From the NCBI GenBank assembly GCA_043758105.1, contig JAYVOF010000127.1, forward strand, positions 1 to 60,134: a DNA stretch of 60,134 nucleotides, written 5' to 3'. This DNA is from JANPPS01 sp043758105. Its GTDB lineage: Bacteria; Pseudomonadota; Alphaproteobacteria; Acetobacterales; Acetobacteraceae. The translations under genes were made by a program, and so were the position numbers. The first letter of the stretch is position 1. Each line of letters begins with the position of its first letter. Under the pieces are notes generated by a model. It had not been told where the DNA came from. It was given only the letters and a program-made list of their open reading frames with translations, and made no database searches. Below, one piece after another: positions 39,948-49,380 of the stretch.

Positions 39948-41989
39948 TGCCCGAACTCCTGCTCGAGCTGTTCAGCGAGGAAATCCCCGCGCGCATGCAG
40001 GCGCGCGCGGCCGAGGATTTGGCGCGGCTGCTGACCGAGGCCCTGGCCCCGATCGCACCCCATGCGGTGCAAACCTTCTACGGCCCGCGCCGCATCGCGT
40101 TAAGCGCTGAAGTCCAGGCCCTGGTCCCCGCCACCAGCACCGTGGAGCGCGGCCCCCGCCTCGCCGCCCCCGAGGCCGCGCTCACCGGTTTTCTCCGTAA
40201 GCATGGCGCCAGCCGGGAGCAGGTAGTGGCCGAAGGCGAGTACTGGATGCTTACCCGGCAATCCCCCGCCCAAGACGCCGCCACCCTGATCGCCGCCATC
40301 ATACCCGGTCTGCTGCGCCGCTTTCCCTGGCCAAAATCCATGCGCTGGGGCGCCGGTCCTGGCCAGGGGGGCAGCGCCTTCACCTGGGTCCGCCCGCTCC
40401 GCCGCATCCTGTGCATCCTAGACGGCGAAACCGTGCCGTTCACTCTGGCCGAGGGCCCCGATAACGGCCACGGCCTGACCAGCGGCGCCGAAACCGAGGG
40501 CCACCGCTTCCACGCCCCCGGCGCATTCACCGTGCGGTCCTGCGCCGAATGGCAGGACGGCCTGCGCGCCCGCCATGTGATCGTGGACGCCGCCGAACGC
40601 CGCCGCCTGGTGCAAGACGGCGTGGCCGCGCTAGCTGCCGCCGAGGGCATGACAGTCGTGCCGGATGACGGATTGCTGGACGAGGTGGCCGGGCTAGTGG
40701 AGTGGCCGGTGCCGCTGCTGGGCCGGATCGATGACGCTTACATGGACCTGCCGCCGGAGGTGATGCAGGTCAGCATGCGGGTCAACCAGCGCTATTTCGC
40801 GCTGCGTCAGGCGGACGGGAGTGCGGCGCCGCGGTTTGGGTTTGCGGCCAATATCGAGGCGACCGACGGCGGAACAGCGATCATCGCCGGGAATGAGCGG
40901 GTGCTGCGGGCCCGGTTTAGCGACGCGCGATTCTTTTGGGACTACGATCAACATACGGCGCTTTCCGATCTCGTCGAAGACCTGGATGGAATAACTTTCC
41001 ATGCAAAGCTCGGAACGCAGGGAGACCGTATCAAGCGACTGTCCTATTTGGCGGGTGTCATTGCACCTTTGGTCGGTGCAGATAGGAAGGTTGCCGAGCG
41101 CGCTGCTGTTTTGGCGAAAGCCGACCTCACTACTCAGATGGTTAGCGAATTTCCCGAGTTGCAGGGCATCATGGGAGGCTATTACGCCAGCTCGGAGGGG
41201 ACCGAGGTGGCGCTTGCCGTTCGAGAACACTACTCGCCCAAATCCGCAACTGATCCTGTGCCAACAGCGACCGTCTCTGTCGTGGTGGCGCTTGCGGACA
41301 AGCTGGACCAGCTGTGCTCGCTGTTTGAAGTTGGTGAGGCTCCGAGTGGCTCTGGTGACCCCTACGCGTTGCGTCGGGCCGCTCTCGGTGTGATCCGCAT
41401 AGTCAGGGAGAATGGTCTGCGCATACCCCTTCGCGCGCTGCCCGGTTTCGAAAGTGACGTAGGGACGAGCGTATTGGCCTTCATCGCCGATCGTCTACGC
41501 GTGCAACTCCGCGCAGAGGGAGCACGCCACGACGTGTTAGCGGCCGTGTTTGCCGCCGGGGCAGATGACGACATCGTTTGGCTACTCGCCCGCACCGACG
41601 CCGTGGCCAGTTTTCTCGCCACCGCCGACGGGTCGAACCTGCTCGCCGCCAGCAAGCGTGCCGCCAACATCCTGCGGATCGAGGATAAGAAGGACGGCCC
41701 CCACGCCGGGCCCGTCGATCCGGCGCTGTTGTCATTGCCCGAAGAACAGGCGCTTGCCGCAGCGCTCGATCACGTCGAGCCCGCCGTCCAGGCCGCCATC
41801 GCCGACGAACGCTCCGCCGATGCCATGTCGGCCCTTGCCACCCTCCGCTCGCCGCTGGACGCGTTCTTTGATAAGGTGACGGTCAACGCGCCCGAACCGG
41901 CGTTACGCCAAAACCGGCTCCGCCTCCTCCACCGCATCGGCTCCGCCATGGCGCGCGCGGCCGATTTCTCCAAGATCGAAGGCCAATAG
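39947..41989 (+). CDS. glyS: Glycyl-tRNA synthetase beta subunit, with atypical central segment
   Basis: Beta subunit with tRNA-binding and anticodon functions, 680 residues from MPELLLELFSEEIPARM (ATG 39947). Family segments are clear: PRRIALSAEVQAL, MRWGAGPGQGGSAFTWVRPLR, SMRVNQRYFAL, NERVLRARFSDARFFWDYD, ASEGTEVALAVREHYSP-like YYASSEGTEVALAVREHY and DKLDQLCSLF. From about 40930 to 41560 codons ending in A or T rise sharply (e.g. CTT, GGA, ATA, ACT, AGG), while both flanks are strongly GC-ending. The protein sequence is still a normal GlyS throughout, so this looks like a recombined segment rather than damage. Its start overlaps the vapC stop; ppdK starts two bases later than its stop. Confidence 0.97.
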   Translation: MPELLLELFSEEIPARMQARAAEDLARLLTEALAPIAPHAVQTFYGPRRIALSAEVQALVPATSTVERGPRLAAPEAALTGFLRKHGASREQVVAEGEYWMLTRQSPAQDAATLIAAIIPGLLRRFPWPKSMRWGAGPGQGGSAFTWVRPLRRILCILDGETVPFTLAEGPDNGHGLTSGAETEGHRFHAPGAFTVRSCAEWQDGLRARHVIVDAAERRRLVQDGVAALAAAEGMTVVPDDGLLDEVAGLVEWPVPLLGRIDDAYMDLPPEVMQVSMRVNQRYFALRQADGSAAPRFGFAANIEATDGGTAIIAGNERVLRARFSDARFFWDYDQHTALSDLVEDLDGITFHAKLGTQGDRIKRLSYLAGVIAPLVGADRKVAERAAVLAKADLTTQMVSEFPELQGIMGGYYASSEGTEVALAVREHYSPKSATDPVPTATVSVVVALADKLDQLCSLFEVGEAPSGSGDPYALRRAALGVIRIVRENGLRIPLRALPGFESDVGTSVLAFIADRLRVQLRAEGARHDVLAAVFAAGADDDIVWLLARTDAVASFLATADGSNLLAASKRAANILRIEDKKDGPHAGPVDPALLSLPEEQALAAALDHVEPAVQAAIADERSADAMSALATLRSPLDAFFDKVTVNAPEPALRQNRLRLLHRIGSAMARAADFSKIEGQ

Positions 41990-41990
41990 C

Positions 41991-44660
<2,670 letters not shown>

Positions 44661-44665
44661 AAACC

Positions 44666-44761
44666 CGTCATTGCGCGCCGCCGCTTGGCGGTGAAGCAAT
44701 CCCAGGGCGACCAGCGCGCCTGTCGTATCTGGATTGCTTCGCCAATCAGCTCGCAATGACG
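44666..44761. repeat. REP-like palindromic repeat, family A (copy A5, diverged)
   Basis: Arms CGTCATTGCGCGCC (44666) and AGCTCGCAATGACG (ending 44761), with inner GAAGCAATCCCAGGGCG and TCTGGATTGCTTCGCC. It lies between ppdK and the DsrE-like gene and could act as a transcription stop or RNA-stabilising stem. Confidence 0.85.
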
Positions 44762-44829
44762 AGGGTGATCGCGCACATTGCGAACAGCCTCCAAGTTGCG
44801 TACCGTTACGTTCTCGCCGGAGTACAACC

Positions 44830-45279
44830 ATGGCCCTACGTGCTCAGATCCGAGCGATCGCCGTCGCCCTCCTATTCGCGTCCGCTCCCGTCTGGGCGGC
44901 GGATTCGGGTAAAACCCATCACATTTCGATCCAGGTCGATGGCCCGGATACGGGTGTGATGAACATGGTGCTGAACAATATCCTCAATATTTACAGCTAC
45001 TATCACGCCCGGAACGAGGTCGTGGACATCGAGCTGGTCGCGTTCGGCCCCGGACTTGCGATGTTGCGGGATGACATCTCGCCGGTCAAAGACCGGATCA
45101 AGACGATGAAGGCGGAGCACCCGGGCCTGGTGCTCTCCGCCTGCGAGAACTCGCGCCGGGCCATGAGCCAGGCGGAGGGCAAAGAGGTCGCGATCCTGCC
45201 CGAGGCCATGGCCGTGCCGGCCGGCGTGGTGCGGTTGAGTGAGCTTCAGGAGCAGGGCTGGACCTATCTGCGACCTTAA
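44830..45279 (+). CDS. Exported DsrE/DsrF-like protein
   Basis: Predicted periplasmic protein of 149 residues. The signal peptide is RAIAVALLFASAPVWAADS, and the remainder is a DsrE-like alpha/beta domain (HHISIQVDGPDTGVMNMVLNNILNI, VDIELVAFGPGLAMLRDD). One cysteine in VLSACENSRRAM may be the functional residue. CGGAG lies before ATG 44830. Cytosolic DsrE proteins carry sulfane sulfur, and secreted members are little studied. A repeat (A5) precedes it and a broken wrbA-like gene follows. Confidence 0.85.
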   Translation: MALRAQIRAIAVALLFASAPVWAADSGKTHHISIQVDGPDTGVMNMVLNNILNIYSYYHARNEVVDIELVAFGPGLAMLRDDISPVKDRIKTMKAEHPGLVLSACENSRRAMSQAEGKEVAILPEAMAVPAGVVRLSELQEQGWTYLRP

Positions 45280-45348
45280 CCGCACACGTAACAGCACCCG
45301 TTGAACCAGCTGTGTTAGCCCCCGCATCGTTTCCGATAGGGACCCAGC

Positions 45349-45682
45349 ATGACCCAGATCGCCGTGGCCGGCGCGGAAGGACAAGGTGGCGGCTGGGTTC
45401 ACCAATTCGGCCAGCATGACCGGCGACAAGAACGGGACACTCGATTACATGTTTCACCTGGCGATGCAGCACGGCATGATCTGGCTCCGCACTGGGCTTT
45501 TGCCGGCCAACAGCAAGGCGGCGACGCGGGATGACATCAACTATCTGGGCTCGGCCAGCGGCCTCATGGCGCAGAGCCCGTCCGACAGCACGCCGGACGA
45601 AGGCCCCTGGCCCGGCGACCTCGCGACCGCGAAGCTGTTCGGTGCCCGCGTGGCGGAGGCGGCGGCCAAGCTGCGCCACTGA
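45349..45682 (+). pseudogene. wrbA-like flavodoxin/NAD(P)H:quinone oxidoreductase remnant
   Basis: The first six codons read MTQIAV, the usual start of WrbA-type flavoproteins. In another frame from about 45371 the sequence reads ARKDKVAAGFTNSASMTGDK and continues to MAQSPSDSTPDEGPWPGDLATAKLFGARVAEAA (key part GLMAQSPSDSTPDEGPWPG), the family's C-terminal half. About 85 codons covering the FMN-phosphate loop and core are missing, and the joint shifts the frame. A 98-residue ORF from GTG 45386 remains open but would lack the FMN-phosphate site. The M20 peptidase ATG follows the stop directly. Confidence 0.85.
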
Positions 45683-46813
45683 ATGATCGCGGCCCCGGAC
45701 GCGACGGCCGCGACGGAGTTCCGGGCCGCGACCACCCGCCTTGCACAAGATTTGATCCGGATCGACAGCCGCAGCCACCTCTCCAACGGTGGCATCGCCG
45801 ACCGGCTACAGGCGGAACTGAAGCATTTCGAGGTCGAGCGCCTCGACTACACGGACCCGGCAGGCGTCACCAAGCACGTGCTGGTCGCGGCCCGCGGCTG
45901 GTCCGGCCTCGCATTCTGCGGCCACATGGATACCGTGCCCGACACCGGCTGGACCGCCCATCCGTGGGACGCGCGGATCGAGGGGGACACGCTGCACGGC
46001 TTGGGTGCGGCGGACATGAAGGGCCCCGTCGCAGCACTGGTGGTGGCGTTACGCGCGCTCCCGCCCCGCATGCCGGTCGCACTATTCCTCACCACGGACG
46101 AGGAAACCACCAAGCAGGGCGCCCGCGTGCTGCTCACCAGCGAGCTCGCCCGGCGCTTCCGCCCGCGGGCCATCCTGATCGCCGAGCCCACCGGCATGAT
46201 CCCCGTCCGCGGCCACCGCGCCAGCATCGGCATCACGGCGATCGCCACCGGCGTGCAGGCGCATAGCAGCACGGGCCGCGGGCGGAACGCGAACTGGGCG
46301 CTGATCCCGTTCCTGGCCGACATGCACGCGCTGCAGGACCGCCTCCGCACCGAGCCCCTGTGGCAAGATCCGGCCTACGACCCGCCGCATGCCGATTTCA
46401 ACCTCGTGCTGGACAATCAAGGCACCGCGGTCAACGTCAGCGTCCCCCGCGCCACCGCCCGCATCAAATTCCGCCACAGCGCGAGCCTGGACCCACGACC
46501 GATCCTGGCCCTCGTCCGCCGGGCCGCGGCCAAGGCCGGGCTGCATCTGATCGAACAGCCGGAGGGCCGTCCACCCGAACTCGCATCGGATCACAAGCTG
46601 GTGCAAATGGCGGAAAAGCTCAGCCGCCACCGCGCCGGCACCGCCCCCTACGGCACGGACGCGGTGGTGCTGCAGGCGATGGCCCCCTGCGTGATCATGG
46701 GCCCCGGCAGCATCGCCGTGGCCCACACACCCCGCGAACACATATCGTTGACCGCGCTGAGCCAGGCGGTGCCGGTGTTTATGCAAATAGCGAAACTGGC
46801 GGCGGCGGGATGA
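45683..46813 (+). CDS. M20-family metallopeptidase (ArgE/DapE/ACY1 type)
   Basis: Zinc amidohydrolase of 376 residues, cytoplasmic. Metal and catalytic residues are visible: FCGHMDTVPD (H81, D83), GLGAADMKGP (D111), TTDEETTKQ (E140, E141), the acidic ligand in IAEPTGM and the last His in IAVAHTPREH. The lid domain is present (VQAHSSTGRGRNANWAL). Similar proteins deacylate N-acyl amino acids or cut small peptides; the precise substrate cannot be read from sequence. It begins straight after the wrbA remnant stop and its own stop overlaps the ATG of a 17-residue ORF that leads to the muramidase gene, so it may be co-expressed with that pair. Confidence 0.92.
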   Translation: MIAAPDATAATEFRAATTRLAQDLIRIDSRSHLSNGGIADRLQAELKHFEVERLDYTDPAGVTKHVLVAARGWSGLAFCGHMDTVPDTGWTAHPWDARIEGDTLHGLGAADMKGPVAALVVALRALPPRMPVALFLTTDEETTKQGARVLLTSELARRFRPRAILIAEPTGMIPVRGHRASIGITAIATGVQAHSSTGRGRNANWALIPFLADMHALQDRLRTEPLWQDPAYDPPHADFNLVLDNQGTAVNVSVPRATARIKFRHSASLDPRPILALVRRAAAKAGLHLIEQPEGRPPELASDHKLVQMAEKLSRHRAGTAPYGTDAVVLQAMAPCVIMGPGSIAVAHTPREHISLTALSQAVPVFMQIAKLAAAG

Positions 46814-46863
46814 GCAAGCCGGCGGTCCCGTTTGCCAAGGACAATCCCAACCCGATAGGGTGA
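46810..46863 (+). CDS. 17-residue coupling ORF between peptidase and muramidase
   Basis: ATG 46810 overlaps the M20 stop (ATGA), the ORF reads MSKPAVPFAKDNPNPIG, and its TGA overlaps the muramidase ATG (TGATG). It could serve as a coupling peptide, or be the stub of a lost gene start. Too short for any homology claim. Confidence 0.35.
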   Translation: MSKPAVPFAKDNPNPIG

Positions 46864-48176
46864 TGAAACGTTATTTACATGAGATGACCGACATGGCCCA
46901 CGCTCCGTCCTCGCAAACTTTGAGCACCACCATTGCAGCGGCCGACGATCATGTCACGATCCTCGATGTCAAAGCGGACGTCGAAAACGACGCCATCTTC
47001 CACTGGTTGAAGGCCCATCGGATTTGGTCGCAGCATGGAAAAAGCTTCGCCCTCGCCACCGACCCGGCGCTCCCGCAGGCATGGCGAAACAAAGCGATCC
47101 CCTTCAAAACAGCCGCTGAGGCGACATCCTATCTCGATCAATTGCGGATGAATCCTTCCACGCTTATCGTCCTGGCTGCGGTTGCCGGACCCGCTCCTGC
47201 ACCCAAGACGCCGCCTCCCGCTCCACCCTCGTTACTTGGACGGAACGGGTCGTCGGCGAATGCACCAGCGCATAAGGTGATCCCACCGAAGAAATCGGCC
47301 AAGGACAAAGAAGATGAGCTCTTAAGCCGAGTAGCACCGCTGTTGGTGACCGGCACGGCTTGGGTGATCCCCGTCGTGCACGACGCAAATCCCTGGGTGG
47401 GCAACGCGGACCCGGCCGTGCTGGCTCAGGTCAATACCAAGCTCGGAACCAAGGTTGATTTTGCATTTTTGGGTAAGTATGAAGGCGGGCAGTGGCGCCG
47501 GGGTTATGTGCCGATCAGGCGGGCCACGGGCCGTGTTGTCGGCGCGAGCGGCATGACGATCGCCACGGGGTTCGACATCGGCCAGTGGGCCGCCGATGAC
47601 CTTACGGATACCTTGAAGCTGACACCGGTCATCGCCGACAAGCTGAAGCTGTTTACTCAGCGTGGCGACGAGACGTTCACCAGTGCGCCGCCAGCCGCCC
47701 AGATCGGTGGCAAGCCGGCCATCACGCGGGCCGTGCCACCCACCGGCAATTTCAAGAATATGACGAAGATGGCCGTGGCTAAAATCGTCGCCGACACGGC
47801 ACCCGTGCCGGAGCTTACGAAGTCCGAGGCCGATCAGGTGGATGCCGCCACGCATTATCAGATCTTACAGGGTGCCCAAACGGATTGGGATAAACGCTCC
47901 GGCAAAAGCGTGCCCTCGTTCACACAGCTGCCCGGCGGATGGCAGACCGTAATCATGTCGCGATTCTTTCAGCAAGGCCCGCGGTTTGCGACGGCGGCAC
48001 CGGGTAAGATTTTCTTGGATTTGGCGCTGAAGGGTGATTGGAACGCGGCCATGACCTCGTTCGACAGGTACAGCAGCCAGGGCAGCTTCAGCCAGTATGC
48101 AGAACGCTTGAAGGCCGAAGCCGCCCTGCTCCGCGCCGAGGTCCCGGCAGCCTTGCCGGCCGCACCCGTCAAATGA
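46860..48176 (+). CDS. Pesticin-like muramidase effector candidate
   Basis: About 438 residues (GTG 46860 or ATG 46863, AGGG just upstream). Residues 1-100 form an unrecognised domain, then a Pro-rich linker (GPAPAPKTPPPAPPS) and a Lys-rich segment. From about residue 190 it matches the muramidase domain of pesticin, which has the phage T4 lysozyme fold: FLGKYEGGQWRRGYVP, SGMTIATGFDIGQW, LTKSEADQVDAATHYQI, FTQLPGGWQTVIMSRFFQ and LKGDWNAAMTSF. The Glu (E207 counted from ATG), Thr six residues before Asp (T232, D238) keep the spacing I recall for the pesticin triad. No signal peptide and no cysteine. An LprI-like exported protein overlaps its stop (ATGA). Codon use is less GC-ending than its neighbours. 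Delivery route unknown. Confidence 0.85.
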   Translation: MMKRYLHEMTDMAHAPSSQTLSTTIAAADDHVTILDVKADVENDAIFHWLKAHRIWSQHGKSFALATDPALPQAWRNKAIPFKTAAEATSYLDQLRMNPSTLIVLAAVAGPAPAPKTPPPAPPSLLGRNGSSANAPAHKVIPPKKSAKDKEDELLSRVAPLLVTGTAWVIPVVHDANPWVGNADPAVLAQVNTKLGTKVDFAFLGKYEGGQWRRGYVPIRRATGRVVGASGMTIATGFDIGQWAADDLTDTLKLTPVIADKLKLFTQRGDETFTSAPPAAQIGGKPAITRAVPPTGNFKNMTKMAVAKIVADTAPVPELTKSEADQVDAATHYQILQGAQTDWDKRSGKSVPSFTQLPGGWQTVIMSRFFQQGPRFATAAPGKIFLDLALKGDWNAAMTSFDRYSSQGSFSQYAERLKAEAALLRAEVPAALPAAPVK

Positions 48177-48976
48177 GCGTTTGGCCGCTGGCCCTTATCG
48201 TGATTACCGGCCTGCTTAGCGCGCATGCTCGCGCGACACCCGGCCCATGCAACCACGCGGCGGGACCCATCGACCGGACCTTGTGCCAGGATCCCGGATT
48301 GCGGGAGGCGGACGGAAAAATGGCCAACGCCTTCGACCAGCTTCGCGAGCACACGGCCGGCGTGGTCCGCACCGCGTTCGTGGCGCAGCAGCGTGCATGG
48401 CTTCGGGACCGCAACCGACATTGTGCAAGTGCCGTCCCGGCCTGTCTCACCGCCGCCTACGACGCCCGCCAAGCGCAGTTGGACGCCTTGCTCTCACGCA
48501 TCACGCCGTCCGGCCCGGACCTGCTCGCCGACGTCACGCCCTGGCAGCTTCACGGCAACTGGATCGCCGGCGGGTTCGTGCAGTTGCCGGGTGAGGCCGG
48601 GTATGATGACGCCACCCTCACGACCGCCAGCAAAACAGCCGCCCTGCCCGCCGCGGGGCAACGCATCAGCGGTAAGCCGGGCGAAATTTGTTTCGGCCAC
48701 AGCTGCGCCATCGCGGGCCTCGAACGTTCGGCTCTGGGCCGGTCCGAGTCCGGCTCGCGCTGGGTCGGTGAACTCGGGCTGCCGTCGGCCACTGTGGTAT
48801 TTCAGGGCGCATGGGGCAACCGGACACCTTTATTGCTGGTGCAACGCCCCGACGGCACGCTGCTGGCGGGCTTCGCTGCCTGTAGCGCAGACCGCATCGG
48901 CTGCGCACAGGCGTTCCAAGTGTGGACGCCGCAGGATCGAGGCGCGCGGATCGTGAACTTGCTGGAGACGAGATGA
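48173..48976 (+). CDS. Exported LprI/DUF1311-like lysozyme-inhibitor protein (candidate immunity)
   Basis: 267 residues from ATG 48173, which overlaps the muramidase stop by four bases. A signal peptide is clear (MSVWPLALIVITGLLSAHARA). The mature N-terminal part is the LprI/DUF1311 four-cysteine module: GPCNHAAGPIDRTLCQDPGL, ADGKMANAFDQLRE, QRAWLRDRNRHCASAVPACL and AYDARQAQLDALL. A C-terminal domain of about 130 residues has two further cysteine pairs (EICFGHSCAI, ACSADRIGC) and no named match. LprI-type proteins inhibit lysozyme, so an exported member coupled to a muramidase is best explained as immunity. DUF1311 proteins also occur alone, so the role is inference. Confidence 0.85.
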   Translation: MSVWPLALIVITGLLSAHARATPGPCNHAAGPIDRTLCQDPGLREADGKMANAFDQLREHTAGVVRTAFVAQQRAWLRDRNRHCASAVPACLTAAYDARQAQLDALLSRITPSGPDLLADVTPWQLHGNWIAGGFVQLPGEAGYDDATLTTASKTAALPAAGQRISGKPGEICFGHSCAIAGLERSALGRSESGSRWVGELGLPSATVVFQGAWGNRTPLLLVQRPDGTLLAGFAACSADRIGCAQAFQVWTPQDRGARIVNLLETR

Positions 48977-49068
48977 CGAGATCAGTTGGTTTGAAACAAC
49001 TGCTATTCCATTGTCCGGTGCCGATCCACTGTCTCAAGCAGTTCATACGGCCGATATAAGTTTGTCTT

Positions 49069-49110
49069 CCCTCCCCCTCTCCCTCCGGGAGAGGGCCAGG
49101 GTGAGGGAAA
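49069..49110. repeat. REP-like repeat, family B (copy B1)
   Basis: CCCCTCTCCCTCCGGGAGAG followed by GGCCAGGGTGAGGG: a short hairpin with a GGTGAGGG tail. Oriented opposite to B2 at 49334. Confidence 0.85.
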
Positions 49111-49138
49111 CGGCAGGCGGGGACCTTCGCGGCCTTTA

Positions 49139-49295
49139 ATACCAGCGGCATGAATGCTTGACCGGTTCTCTGACCTCGTCATTACGAGCCGCTTGCCGAA
49201 GCGATCCAGGAGCAGCCAGACCACCGGTTGCCCCTGGATTGCCGCGCTCCAAGCGGGGCTCGCAATGACGAGTCTTTGGTTGATGCCGCTGGTAC
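49139..49295. repeat. REP-like palindromic repeat, family A (copy A6) with complete outer arms
   Basis: Outer arms ATACCAGCGGCAT (49139) and ATGCCGCTGGTAC (49283-49295) flank the core arms CGTCATTACGAGCCGC (49177) and GGGGCTCGCAATGACG (ending 49270). The inner GATCCAGGAGC and GCCCCTGGATTG are shared with the other copies. Confidence 0.85.
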
Positions 49296-49333
49296 AAGCT
49301 TCACGAACGGATCAAGGCGCGTTCCTGTTGCTT

Positions 49334-49366
49334 CCCTCACCCCGGCCCTCTCCAGGAGGGAGAGGA
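49334..49366. repeat. REP-like repeat, family B (copy B2)
   Basis: CCCTCACCCCGGCCCTCTCC followed by AGGAGGGAGAGG. It is the inverted counterpart of B1, and the two flank repeat A6. Confidence 0.85.
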
Positions 49367-49380
49367 GGACACTGACCTGC

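Larger units (their letters stand above)
48977..49380. other. 404-base gene-free region filled with repeats
   Basis: No supported gene. It contains a family B repeat, a complete family A repeat with outer arms, and a second, oppositely oriented family B repeat (see separate entries). A 28-codon ORF from 48973 has no supporting features. Confidence 0.8.

Noticed and set aside
45386..45682. 98-residue ORF as an intact small protein
   Set aside because: It is the C-terminal half of a WrbA-type protein with the matching N-terminal codons upstream in another frame, so a deletion remnant is the simpler reading.
48973..49059. 28-codon ORF overlapping the end of the LprI-like gene
   Set aside because: No hydrophobic segment, no ribosome binding site beyond chance, and it ends just before a repeat; likely random.
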